Of a DNA stretch of 64,000 nucleotides, positions 34,280 through 42,720 are shown piece after piece (the stretch's first letter is position 1; each line of letters begins with the position of its first letter). The stretch covers positions 5,456,001 through 5,520,000 of the forward strand of contig NZ_JAPEOZ010000001.1 in the NCBI RefSeq assembly GCF_026340655.1, in the 5' to 3' direction. Below the pieces are notes generated by a model. It ran no database searches. It was not told the DNA's origin and worked only from the letters and a program-made list of their open reading frames with translations. The stretch comes from Streptomyces sp. NBC_01275. GTDB lineage: Bacteria > Actinomycetota > Actinomycetes > Streptomycetales > Streptomycetaceae. Made by a program: the position numbers and the translations under genes.

Positions 34280-35140
34280 GTGAGCGCGGGAGAGCCCGGA
34301 TCGGTGGTGCGGCGCATGCTGCTGGGTTCGCAACTACGGCGGCTGCGCGAGGCGCGCGGCATCACGCGCGAGGCGGCGGGGTACTCGATCCGCGCTTCCG
34401 AGTCGAAGATCAGCCGTATGGAGCTGGGCCGGGTGAGCTTCAAGACCCGGGACGTGGAGGACCTGCTGACCCTGTACGGCATCACGGACGACGCGGAGCG
34501 CCAGGCGCTCGTCGGACTGGCCCGTGAGGCCAACGTGGCGGGCTGGTGGCACAGTTACTCGGACGTCCTGCCCAACTGGTTCCCCACCTACGTCGGCCTG
34601 GAGGGCGCGGCCGCGCTGATCCGGGTGTACGAGGTGCAGTTCGTGCACGGGCTGCTGCAGACGGAGGCGTACGCCCACGCGGTCGTCAGCCGCGGGATGA
34701 AGGGCGCGAGCGCGGCCGACATCGACCGGCGCGTGGCGCTGCGCCTGGAGCGGCAGAAGTACCTCGTCGCCGAGAGCGCCCCCGACTTCCACATCGTCCT
34801 CGACGAGGCCGCCCTGCGCCGGCCGTACGGCGACCGCGCGGTGATGCGCGGACAGCTCCAGCACCTGATCGAGATCTCCGAGCGCCCCAACGTACGGCTG
34901 CAGATCATGCCGTTCAGCTTCGGTGGGCACGCCGGGGAGTCCGGGGCCTTCACCATCCTCAGCTTCCCGGAGTCCGACCTGCAGGACGTCGTCTATCTGG
35001 AGCAGCTCACCAGCGCCCTCTACCTCGACAAGCGCGAGGACGTCGCCCAGTACGAGCAGGCGCTGAAGGAACTCCAGCAGGACAGCCCCGGGCCGGACGA
35101 GAGCCGGGACCTGCTGCGCGGCCTGCTCCAGCTTTCCTGA
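34280..35140 (+). CDS. XRE-family regulator with DUF5753 domain
   Basis: The protein is 286 residues from GTG 34280, with GGGGAGG about 10 bp upstream. The helix-turn-helix (about residues 14-65: LLGSQLRRLREARGITREAA, then ESKISRMELGRVSF) is followed by the DUF5753 domain with VQFVHGLLQTEAYAHAV, LDEAALRRPYG and LQIMPFSFGGH. It is a cytosolic transcription regulator, probably tuned by the neighbouring DUF397 and RsbW-like proteins, and is a candidate for binding the two TGC-hexamer arrays nearby (inference). Confidence 0.9.
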   Translation: MSAGEPGSVVRRMLLGSQLRRLREARGITREAAGYSIRASESKISRMELGRVSFKTRDVEDLLTLYGITDDAERQALVGLAREANVAGWWHSYSDVLPNWFPTYVGLEGAAALIRVYEVQFVHGLLQTEAYAHAVVSRGMKGASAADIDRRVALRLERQKYLVAESAPDFHIVLDEAALRRPYGDRAVMRGQLQHLIEISERPNVRLQIMPFSFGGHAGESGAFTILSFPESDLQDVVYLEQLTSALYLDKREDVAQYEQALKELQQDSPGPDESRDLLRGLLQLS

Positions 35141-35293
35141 CCCGTCTTTCACCGGTCTTTCGGCGGGCCCTAGGGTTTCCCCTAGAACGGTCGGGGATCG
35201 CTCCCAACTCCCCTGAAACACACGTACGATGACGTGTGATCAGATCGTGATGCCGATCGCAGCGCCGATCGCAGCAGGGGATTGAGGGATCAC

Positions 35294-36754
35294 ATGTCGT
35301 CCTACTTCACCGACCTGGCCCAGCAGTACATCGACGGTAAGTGGCGTCCGGGGACAGGGTCCTGGGACATCATCGACTTCAATCCCTACGACGGTGAGAA
35401 GCTCGCGTCGATCACCATAGCCACGGTCGACGAGGTCGACGAGGCCTATGCGGCCGCCGCCCGCGCGCAGAAGGAGTGGGCCGCGACCAACGCCTACGCC
35501 CGCCGCTCGGTGTTCGAGAAGGTGCTGCGGCTGGTCGAGGAGCGCGAGGCGGAGATCAGCCAGGTCCTCGTCGACGAGGCCGGCGGCACGTTCGGGAAGG
35601 CCGCCTTCGAGCTGCACCTCGCCAAGGAGTTCCTGCGCGAGTCGATCCATCTGTCGCTGCGCCCCGAGGGCCGCATCCTCCCCTCGCCGATCGACGGCAA
35701 GGAGAACCGCGTCTACCGCGAGCCGGTCGGCGTCGTCGGCGTGATCAGCCCCTTCAACGTTCCCTTCCTGCTGTCGCTGAAGTCGGTCGCCCCCGCGCTG
35801 GCCCTCGGCAACGGCGTGGTGCTCAAGCCGCACCAGAACACCCCGATCTCCGGCGGCACCGTGATCGCCAAGCTCTTCGAGGACGCGGGCCTGCCGCCCG
35901 GCCTGCTGAACGTCGTGGTGACCGACATCGCCGAGATCGGCGACGCCTTCCTGGAGCACCCGATCCCGCGGGTCATCTCCTTCACCGGCTCCGACAAGGT
36001 CGGCCGCCATGTCGCCATGGTCTCCGCCGCCCACTTCAAGCGGTCCGTCATCGAACTCGGCGGCAACAGCGCCTTCGTCGTCCTCGACGACGCCGACGTC
36101 GACTACGCGGTCGACGCGGCGGTGTTCAGCCGCTTCGTCCACCAAGGCCAGGTCTGCATGGCCGCCAACCGCGTCCTGGTCGACAGCTCGATCGCCGCGG
36201 AGTTCACCGAGAAGTTCGTCGCCAAGGTGAAGACCCTGAAGGCCGGCGACCCGCGCGACCCGCAGACCCTCATCGGCCCGGTGATCAACTCCTCCCAGGC
36301 GGAGGCCCTGTCGGGCGTCGTCGCCCAGGCCCTCGCCGAGGGCGCGACCGCCCTGCTGCACGGCACGACCACCGACAACCTCGTCGAGCCCTCCGTCCTC
36401 GGCGGCCTCCCCACCGACTCCGCCCTGCTCCAGCAGGAGGTCTTCGGCCCGGTCGTCTTCCTCAACACCTTCGAGGGCGAGGAGGAGGCCGTACGCCTGG
36501 TCAACGCCACGCCGTACGGGCTGAGCGGCGCGGTCCACACCGCCGACATCGAGCGGGGCGTCGCCTTCGCCAAGCAGATCGTCACCGGCATGTTCCACGT
36601 CAACGACGCCACCGTCCACGACGAGCCGATCGTCCCCTTCGGCGGCGAGAAGAGCTCCGGCGTCGGCCGCCTCAACGGCGAGACGACCCTGGAGGCCTTC
36701 ACCACCACGAAGTGGATCTCGGTCCAGCACGGCCGCAGCGGCTTCCCGTTCTGA
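35294..36754 (+). CDS. NAD(P)-dependent aldehyde dehydrogenase, benzaldehyde/vanillin dehydrogenase-like
   Basis: The protein is 486 residues from ATG 35294. The family residues are present: catalytic Cys288 in HQGQVCMAANR, general-base Glu254 in VIELGGNSAF, the cofactor loop FTGSDKVGRHV and the EVFGPVVF motif. Overall sequence style (VGVISPFNVPFLLSLKSVAP) is closest to aromatic aldehyde dehydrogenases that oxidise benzaldehyde or vanillin-type aldehydes to acids. Substrate is inferred only. The gene stands alone, with a 153-bp upstream gap carrying its promoter, and is followed 129 bp later by a PadR regulator that may respond to the matching phenolic compounds. Confidence 0.9.
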   Translation: MSSYFTDLAQQYIDGKWRPGTGSWDIIDFNPYDGEKLASITIATVDEVDEAYAAAARAQKEWAATNAYARRSVFEKVLRLVEEREAEISQVLVDEAGGTFGKAAFELHLAKEFLRESIHLSLRPEGRILPSPIDGKENRVYREPVGVVGVISPFNVPFLLSLKSVAPALALGNGVVLKPHQNTPISGGTVIAKLFEDAGLPPGLLNVVVTDIAEIGDAFLEHPIPRVISFTGSDKVGRHVAMVSAAHFKRSVIELGGNSAFVVLDDADVDYAVDAAVFSRFVHQGQVCMAANRVLVDSSIAAEFTEKFVAKVKTLKAGDPRDPQTLIGPVINSSQAEALSGVVAQALAEGATALLHGTTTDNLVEPSVLGGLPTDSALLQQEVFGPVVFLNTFEGEEEAVRLVNATPYGLSGAVHTADIERGVAFAKQIVTGMFHVNDATVHDEPIVPFGGEKSSGVGRLNGETTLEAFTTTKWISVQHGRSGFPF

Positions 36755-36883
36755 TCGCGCTGATCCGGCTGATCCGGCTGATTCAGACGATCCGTACGAT
36801 CCGGTCGGCCCGGTCCGCCCCGACGCCTGTCCGCCGCCCCCGCCCGCCGAGGCGCGGGGCGGCCAGGTCATAAGCTGGACCGC

Positions 36884-37525
36884 ATGTCAGCGATCCGTCT
36901 CCTGGTGCTCGGCGCGGTGCGCCAGCACGGGCGGGCCCACGGCTACCAGGTCCGCAACGACCTCGAGTACTGGGGCGCCCACGAGTGGTCCAACGCCAAG
37001 CCGGGCTCGATCTACCACGCCCTGAAGCAGATGGCGAAGCAGGGACTGCTGCACGCGCACGAGATCGCCCCGTCCACCGTCGGCGGCCCGCCCCGCACGG
37101 AGTACGAGATCACCGAGGCGGGCTCCGAGGAGTACGTCCGGCTGCTGCGCGAGGCGCTGACCTCCTACGACCAGCGGACGGACGTGAAGTCGGCGGCCAT
37201 CGGCTTCATCGTGGACCTGCCGCGCGCCGAGGCCGTCGCCCTCCTGAAGGAGCGGATCCGCCGCATCGAGGAGTGGCGCGGGGTCGTCACCCAGGACTAC
37301 GCCCCCGAGCAGGGCCCCGAACAGCTGGGCCACATCGGCGAGATCATGAACCTCTGGGTCCACACGGCCGACGCCGAGGCCGAGTGGACCCGGGGCCTGA
37401 TCGCCCGGATCGAGGGCGGCGCCTACACGTTCGCCGGCGAGGGCGAGCCGTTCGTCGGCGTGCTCACGGAGGGCCGCGAGAACCCGTACGCGACGGGGGA
37501 GCGCCACCCCGAGGACGACCGGTAG
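36884..37525 (+). CDS. PadR-family transcriptional regulator
   Basis: The protein is 213 residues. The winged helix of PadR lies at the N-terminus (LLVLGAVRQHGRAHGYQVRN, then KPGSIYHALKQMAKQGLL and the wing GGPPRTEYEITEAG). A Vir-like helical C-terminal domain follows for dimerisation (about residues 95-180). PadR proteins repress genes for phenolic acid detoxification or efflux, and the adjacent aromatic-type aldehyde dehydrogenase is a possible target. It is convergent with the glutamate decarboxylase gene across 30 bp. Confidence 0.9.
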   Translation: MSAIRLLVLGAVRQHGRAHGYQVRNDLEYWGAHEWSNAKPGSIYHALKQMAKQGLLHAHEIAPSTVGGPPRTEYEITEAGSEEYVRLLREALTSYDQRTDVKSAAIGFIVDLPRAEAVALLKERIRRIEEWRGVVTQDYAPEQGPEQLGHIGEIMNLWVHTADAEAEWTRGLIARIEGGAYTFAGEGEPFVGVLTEGRENPYATGERHPEDDR

Positions 37526-37555
37526 CGTCCTACGCCCGTCTATCCGTACGCCCGT

Positions 37556-38968
37556 CTAGTGGTGGAACCCGGTCGCCGCCGCCTTGTCGCGCGTCAGCGG
37601 TCCCGACTGCCGGCGCAGCTCCGGCAGCAGCCGGGTCAGGTCCTCCACGAACAGGTCGGCGAGGTCCTCCGAGAAGCCGTTGCGGGCCACGACCCGCAGC
37701 GCCGACAGGTCCTCCCGGTTCGGCGGGAAGGTGTACGCGGGCACCAGCCAGCCGTTCTCCCGCAGCCGCCGCGAGACGTCGAAGACGTCGTACGCCGTCA
37801 CGTCCGGCCCTGTCGTGAAGGCGAAGACGGGCAGCTGGTCGCCGCGGGTGAGGAGCCGGAAGTCGCCGAGCGCCTCCACCCGGTCGGCGATGCCCCGGGC
37901 CACGTCCCGCGTGGACTGCTGCACCGCCCGGAAGCCCTCCCGCCCCAGCCGCAGCAGCGTGTAGTACTGCGCGACGACCTGAGCGCCGGGCCGCGAGAAG
38001 TTGAGCGCGAAGGTCGGCATGTCGCCGCCCAGGTAGTTGACCCGGAAGACGAGCTCCTCCGGCAGGGCCTCCTTGTCGCGCCACAGCGCCCAGCCGACGC
38101 CCGGGTACACCAGCCCGTACTTGTGCCCCGAGGTGTTGATGGACGCCACGCGCGGGAGACGGAAGTCCCACACCAGGTCCTCGTCGAGGAAGGGCGCGAT
38201 CATCGCGCCGGACGCGCCGTCGACGTGCACGGGGACGTCGGTGCCGGTGCGCTCCTGGAGGGCGTCCAGGGCCGCGCAGAGCTCCGCGATCGGCTCGTAG
38301 GACCCGTCGAAGGTGGAGCCGAGGATGCCGACGACCCCGATGGTGTTCTCGTCGCACAGCTCGGCAGCGGCCTGCGGGTCGAGATGGAAGCGGTCGCCCT
38401 CCATGGGGACCTGGCGGGCCTCCACCTCCCAGAAGTTGCAGAACTTGTCCCAGCAGACCTGGACGTTGACCCCCATGACCAGGTTCGGGCGGACGTCCCT
38501 CGACGGATACCGGTCGCCGTTGCGCAGCGCCCAGCGGCGCTTCAGCGCCATCCCGGCGAGCATGCACGCCTCGCTCGACCCGGTCGTCGAACAGCCCACG
38601 GCCGCCGACGGGTCCGGCGCGTTCCACAGGTCGGCGAGCATCGCCACACAACGCCGCTCCAGCTCGGCGGTGCGCGGGTACTCGTCCTTGTCGATCATGT
38701 TCTTGTCCCGGCACTCCGCCATCAGCACCCCGGCCTGCGGCTCCATCCAGGTGGTGACGAAAGTGGCCAGGTTCAGCCGCGCGTTGCCGTCCAGCATCAG
38801 CTCGTCGTGCACCAGCTGGTACGCCGTCGACGGCGGCATCGGGGCGTCCGGCAGCCGGTGCTTGGGCGGGGCCTCGGTCATGCCGCCGACCGGATTCGCC
38901 TCGCCGTAGAACGGGTTCACGGAAAGGGGGCGCTCGTCGGGATTCTCGGGTCCTTTGTGCAACGCCAT
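37556..38968 (-). CDS. gadB: Glutamate decarboxylase
   Basis: The protein is 470 residues, the usual length of bacterial GadA/GadB. It converts glutamate to GABA and CO2 using PLP and consumes a proton. The PLP lysine is Lys283 in SINTSGHKYGLVYPG. Other family blocks are LNLATFVTTWMEP, AVGCSTTGSSEACMLAGMA, QVCWDKFCNFWEVE and VHVDGASGAMIAPF. It lies 30 bp downstream of a CLC chloride transporter gene in the same orientation, a combination that makes sense for acid resistance. No GadC-type glutamate/GABA antiporter is in the window. Confidence 0.95.
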   Translation of the reverse strand: MALHKGPENPDERPLSVNPFYGEANPVGGMTEAPPKHRLPDAPMPPSTAYQLVHDELMLDGNARLNLATFVTTWMEPQAGVLMAECRDKNMIDKDEYPRTAELERRCVAMLADLWNAPDPSAAVGCSTTGSSEACMLAGMALKRRWALRNGDRYPSRDVRPNLVMGVNVQVCWDKFCNFWEVEARQVPMEGDRFHLDPQAAAELCDENTIGVVGILGSTFDGSYEPIAELCAALDALQERTGTDVPVHVDGASGAMIAPFLDEDLVWDFRLPRVASINTSGHKYGLVYPGVGWALWRDKEALPEELVFRVNYLGGDMPTFALNFSRPGAQVVAQYYTLLRLGREGFRAVQQSTRDVARGIADRVEALGDFRLLTRGDQLPVFAFTTGPDVTAYDVFDVSRRLRENGWLVPAYTFPPNREDLSALRVVARNGFSEDLADLFVEDLTRLLPELRRQSGPLTRDKAAATGFHH

Positions 38969-38998
38969 GGGTGTGCCTCCTCAAGGAGCGAACGGGCG

Positions 38999-40300
38999 TC
39001 AGCGGACGGGAGTTCCGTCCTTGCGCAACTGCATCTGGGGCCGCCCCGTCACCAGCAGCCAGGCCGGCAGCGAGGCGAAGCACAGCAGGGCGATGATGGT
39101 CGGAGAGGCGACCAGGACGGCGGCGACGAACAGGCTCAACCAGCCGTGCCGGGTGATCGCCAGCAGGACCCCGAGCACGGCCGTCGCGACCCCGACCGCC
39201 GGATGCACCCCGGGCACCAGCGCGTGGGCGGTGAGACCGAGAGCGGTGCCGACGAACACGGCCGGGAAGATGCGCCCGCCCCGGAACCCGCAGGACGCGG
39301 CGACGAGCAGCGCGGCCAGCTTCACCACCGTCATCGTCGCGAACTGCCCGGCCGACCAGCCCTCCGGATCGGCCGCGAGCTCCCCGACCTCGTCCAGCCC
39401 CTTGAAGAGCGTCAGACGGCCGCCCAGGGCCGCCAGCAGCCCCAGCACGACTCCGCCGGCCGGCAGCATCAGCATCGGGTGTCCCAGGCGGGCGAACGCG
39501 CCGTGGACGTACGGGAAGGCGTACACGGCGCACAGGCCGAGCAGCGCGGCCGCGGACGCGATCACCAGCGCGGCCAGCAGATCGCCCCAGCCGGGCCGCC
39601 CGATCGGGGGCAGATCCAGGTCGAAGGTGGGATGGTCGACCAGGTCGGTCGTCAGCGCTCCGGCCGCGGCGGCGACCAGCGGGGCGAAGACGTTGTCCCA
39701 CAGCGCGCCCTTGGTCCGCCGTTCCGCCAGCGCCTCGGAGATCAGCAGTGCGGCCGCCACCGGCGTGCCGAACAGCGCCCCGATCGTCGCCGCCTCCGCG
39801 AGCATCGGCCACACCGCGCCCGGCATCCGGGGCACCAGCCTGCTGCCCAGCCAGAACGCGACTCCCACGTTCACGGCGATGATCGGGTTCTCGGGCCCCA
39901 GGCTCGGCCCGCCCGCCAGCATCAGCGCGGTCGCCAGCAGCAGCCCGGGAAGCACCGCGGGCGGCAGCACGGGAGCGTCCAGGCCGGTCGTCGCCGGATC
40001 GGGCCCCGCGTGCCCCGGCGCCTTCCACACCACGAGCCCCACCAGCACCCCGGTCGCGGTGAGCATGACCATCATCCACAGCACCGAGTACCGGCCCACG
40101 CCCAGCGCGTCCGGCAGGTTCTTCCACAGCACGTCCTGGAGCTGCTCGGCCGCCGCGCTCACCCCGACGAACAGCAGACTCGCCACCACGCCCACGACGA
40201 GGGCGGGAAGGATCAACGGCAGCAGCGCGCGTGCCGGGGCCGGCGGAGCGACGGGCGTCTGCGCGGTGTCCTGGGCCACGCGCTCACGATAAGGGGGCAT
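38999..40300 (-). CDS. CLC-family chloride channel/antiporter
   Basis: The protein is 433 residues from ATG 40300 (MPPYRERVAQDTAQ), with 10-12 hydrophobic segments. CLC selectivity-filter motifs are visible in variant form: GGPSLGPENPI (the GREGP position, keeping the gating Glu) and SCGFRGGRIFPAVFVG. EALAERRTKGALWDN lies between. Inner-membrane Cl-/H+ exchange can offset charge during proton-consuming decarboxylation, as ClcA does in enterobacterial acid resistance, and the downstream gadB supports that role. Longer upstream starts would add an improbable proline-rich leader. Confidence 0.88.
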   Translation of the reverse strand: MPPYRERVAQDTAQTPVAPPAPARALLPLILPALVVGVVASLLFVGVSAAAEQLQDVLWKNLPDALGVGRYSVLWMMVMLTATGVLVGLVVWKAPGHAGPDPATTGLDAPVLPPAVLPGLLLATALMLAGGPSLGPENPIIAVNVGVAFWLGSRLVPRMPGAVWPMLAEAATIGALFGTPVAAALLISEALAERRTKGALWDNVFAPLVAAAAGALTTDLVDHPTFDLDLPPIGRPGWGDLLAALVIASAAALLGLCAVYAFPYVHGAFARLGHPMLMLPAGGVVLGLLAALGGRLTLFKGLDEVGELAADPEGWSAGQFATMTVVKLAALLVAASCGFRGGRIFPAVFVGTALGLTAHALVPGVHPAVGVATAVLGVLLAITRHGWLSLFVAAVLVASPTIIALLCFASLPAWLLVTGRPQMQLRKDGTPVR

Positions 40301-40393
40301 AACGGCATGAACACCTTGAAGGAGTCTCTTCGGGGACGCAGGCGGCGGGGGCGGGGCGGAGGCGTGGCAGGGCAGGGAGGGGCGGGGCTTGCA

Positions 40394-40410
40394 CCTCACG
40401 CGACGTGAGG
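40394..40410 (+). promoter_or_regulatory. MerR-type operator of the TipA-like gene
   Basis: CCTCACG-CGA-CGTGAGG is a perfect 7-3-7 inverted repeat at 40394-40410. A TTGCAC hexamer at 40389-40394 just before it fits the -35 box of MerR-controlled promoters with long spacers. The gene starts at 40450, so autoregulation is likely. Confidence 0.65.
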
Positions 40411-40449
40411 ACGCACCGTGGAGCGCGTACCGAGAAGGGAGCGGACGAA

Positions 40450-41211
40450 GTGAGTCACTCCGTAGGACAGGTGGCCGGTTTCGCCGGAGTCACGGTGCGC
40501 ACACTGCACCACTACGACGCCATCGGCCTGCTCGTCCCGAGCGAGCGCAGCCACGCGGGCCACCGCCGATACGGCGACGCGGACCTCGACCGGCTGCAGC
40601 GGATCCTGTTCTACAGAGAGCTCGGCTTCCCGCTCGAGGAGGTCGCGGCCCTGCTCGACGACCCGACGGCGGACCCGCGCGCGCAGTTGCGCCGCCAGCA
40701 CGAACTGCTGACCGCCCGGATCGAGAAGCTGCAGAAGATGGCCGCGGCCGTGGAACACGCCATGGAGGCACGCGAGATGGGCATCGACCTCACACCCGAG
40801 GAAAGGTTCGAGATCTTCGGCGGCAAGGACCCCGAGCAGTACGCCGAAGAGGCGGAAGCGCGCTGGGGCGGCACCGCGGAGTACGCCGAGTCGCAGCGCA
40901 GGGCCGCCCGCTACACCAAGGAGGACTGGCAACGCCTCCAGGCCGAGGTCGACGCCTGGCAGGAGCGCTACGTGGCCCTGATGGCCGCCGGAGAGTCCCC
41001 GACCGGCGACGCGGCCATGGACCTGGCCGAGGAGCACCGGCGGCACATCGGCACCTGGTTCTACGAGTGCCCGTACCCCATGCATCTGAGCCTCGCCGGG
41101 ATGTACGTCTCCGACGAGCGCTTCAAGGCGTTCTACGACTCCATGCGGCCGGGTCTGGCCGAGCACCTCAAGGAGGCGATCACGGCGAACGCGGCCCGTG
41201 GGACAGCGTGA
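40450..41211 (+). CDS. TipA-like MerR-family regulator
   Basis: The protein is 253 residues from GTG 40450 (site GGGAG upstream). The N-terminal MerR winged helix (HSVGQVAGFAGVTVRTLHHY, then SHAGHRRYGDADL) and a coiled-coil dimerisation helix are followed by a TipAS antibiotic-recognition domain (MGIDLTPEERFEIFGGKDP, then WFYECPYPMHLSLAGMYVSD). The single cysteine in FYECPYPMH could match the thiopeptide-reactive position of TipA. An internal methionine before GIDLTPEER could start a TipAS-like short form, as in the tipA gene. The perfect operator upstream supports autoregulated drug-responsive control. Confidence 0.9.
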   Translation: MSHSVGQVAGFAGVTVRTLHHYDAIGLLVPSERSHAGHRRYGDADLDRLQRILFYRELGFPLEEVAALLDDPTADPRAQLRRQHELLTARIEKLQKMAAAVEHAMEAREMGIDLTPEERFEIFGGKDPEQYAEEAEARWGGTAEYAESQRRAARYTKEDWQRLQAEVDAWQERYVALMAAGESPTGDAAMDLAEEHRRHIGTWFYECPYPMHLSLAGMYVSDERFKAFYDSMRPGLAEHLKEAITANAARGTA

Positions 41212-41241
41212 CGGACTGACGGACTGACGGTCTGACGGCCT

Positions 41242-41286
41242 GGCGGTGGTCCTGGCCCGGGTCACTCCCGGGCCAGGACCACCGCC
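41242..41286. terminator. 20-bp perfect hairpin, bidirectional terminator
   Basis: Arms GGCGGTGGTCCTGGCCCGGG (41242-41261) and its exact complement (41267-41286) enclose the loop TCACT. The YbjQ stop codon lies in the loop and its last codons form the right arm. The hairpin ends transcription of both convergent genes. Confidence 0.8.
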
Positions 41287-41627
41287 GTCCCGTACGCGCA
41301 CACCTCGGTGCCCACGTCCGCCGCCTCCGTCACGTCGAAGCGGAACATCAGCACGGCGTTGGCCCCACGCGTGCGTGCCTGCTCGACGAGCCGTTCCATT
41401 GCCTGGTTGCGGGTCTCCACGAGGGTCTTCGTCAGCCCCTTGAGCTCACCGCCGATCATCGACTTCAGCCCCGCGCCGATCTGGCTGCCCAGGTGCCGCG
41501 AGCGCACGGTCAGTCCGAAGACCTCGCCGATGACCTGCTCGACCCGGTGGCCGGGTACGTCGTTCGTCGTCACGACCAGCACGTCCGACTGGGGACCCTG
41601 GCCGCCGCCGTATTCCTCGATGCCCAT
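41262..41627 (-). CDS. YbjQ/UPF0145 family protein
   Basis: The protein is 121 residues. It matches the YbjQ family throughout: VLVVTTNDVPGHRVEQVIGE, GLTVRSRHLGSQIGAGLKSM, and AMERLVEQARTRGANAVLMF. Members form small pentameric beta-barrel-like assemblies and are annotated as putative heavy-metal-binding proteins, though a physiological role is not established. It is cytosolic without a signal peptide. The 3' end is built into the terminator hairpin shared with the convergent TipA-like gene. Confidence 0.9.
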   Translation of the reverse strand: MGIEEYGGGQGPQSDVLVVTTNDVPGHRVEQVIGEVFGLTVRSRHLGSQIGAGLKSMIGGELKGLTKTLVETRNQAMERLVEQARTRGANAVLMFRFDVTEAADVGTEVCAYGTAVVLARE

Positions 41628-41768
41628 GGTTCACAGCTTTGCCCCAGCAGGGCCACAGTGCATCCTGGAGTCACCGGTGGAACCTGGGGCGGACACATTG
41701 CGTTGATAGCTTTGTGCGGCCGTACCAGGCCGCTGCACCTCCCTCCACCCCCTCAGGAGCCCGGAACC

Positions 41769-42665
41769 GTGACGACGCTTGCCCTCGGACCGAGCTGGCT
41801 GGATCCGAACTACCTCCTCGACACCTACAGCATCTGGGGCCTGCTCCTGATCGTGTTCGCGGAGTCGGGGCTCCTCATCGGCTTCTTCCTGCCCGGCGAC
41901 TCGCTGCTGTTCACGGCCGGTCTGCTGATCGCGACGAACCAGCTGGACTTCCCGCTCTGGGGGGCGATCGCCCTCATCTGCGTGGCCGCGATCCTGGGGG
42001 ACCAGGCGGGTTACATGTTCGGCAAGAAGGTGGGCCCGTCCCTCTTCAACCGACCGGACTCCCGCCTCTTCAAGCAGGAGAACATCGTCAAGGCGCACGA
42101 GTTCTTCGAGAAGTACGGCCCGAAGTCCCTGGTCCTCGCCCGCTTCGTGCCCATCGTGCGCACGTTCACGCCGATCATCGCCGGCGTCAGCGGCATGAAG
42201 TACCGCTCGTTCCTGGTCTTCAACGTCGTCGGCGGTGTCCTGTGGGGCGCGGGCGTGACCCTGCTGGGCTCCTGGCTCGGCAAGATCGAGTTCGTGCACA
42301 AGAACATCGAGGCGATGCTCATCCTGGTCGTCCTCATCTCGGTGGTCCCGATCATCATCGAGTTCCTGCGCGCACGCTCCAAGAGCAAGAAGAACCCGGC
42401 GCAGCCCCCGGCCGAGCAGCAGCCCCAGCAGCCGTACCAGCAGCACCCCCCGGTCATGGACGACGCCACGACCCAGCTCCGCCGCATCGAAGAGCCCACG
42501 CAGTACGGCTACCAGGACCAGGGTCAGAACCAGAACCAGAACCAGCAGAACGACTACTACGCGCAGCAGTACCCGCAGCAACAGCAGTACGCCCAGCCGC
42601 AGTACCCCCAGGAATGGGACCAGCCCCAGCAGCAGTACCCGTACAACCAGAACCAGGGCTACTAG
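41769..42665 (+). CDS. DedA-family membrane protein
   Basis: The protein is 298 residues from GTG 41769. The SNARE-associated DedA domain spans about residues 15-205, with ESGLLIGFFLPGDSLLFTAG, GDQAGYMFGKKVGPSLF and the conserved FVPIVRTFTPIIAGVSGM. Five or so membrane segments place it in the cytoplasmic membrane. DedA proteins are thought to be lipid carrier flippases or proton-coupled transporters needed for envelope homeostasis. The C-terminal 90 residues are a hydrophilic Gln/Pro/Tyr-rich tail (QNQNQNQQNDYYAQQYPQQQ), which is unusual and could mediate assembly. Confidence 0.9.
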   Translation: MTTLALGPSWLDPNYLLDTYSIWGLLLIVFAESGLLIGFFLPGDSLLFTAGLLIATNQLDFPLWGAIALICVAAILGDQAGYMFGKKVGPSLFNRPDSRLFKQENIVKAHEFFEKYGPKSLVLARFVPIVRTFTPIIAGVSGMKYRSFLVFNVVGGVLWGAGVTLLGSWLGKIEFVHKNIEAMLILVVLISVVPIIIEFLRARSKSKKNPAQPPAEQQPQQPYQQHPPVMDDATTQLRRIEEPTQYGYQDQGQNQNQNQQNDYYAQQYPQQQQYAQPQYPQEWDQPQQQYPYNQNQGY

Positions 42666-42720
42666 CAGCGCAGCAGCGCCCCTTGAGGGACGCGGGGCCG
42701 GGCGGAGGGGTGTACGCCGT

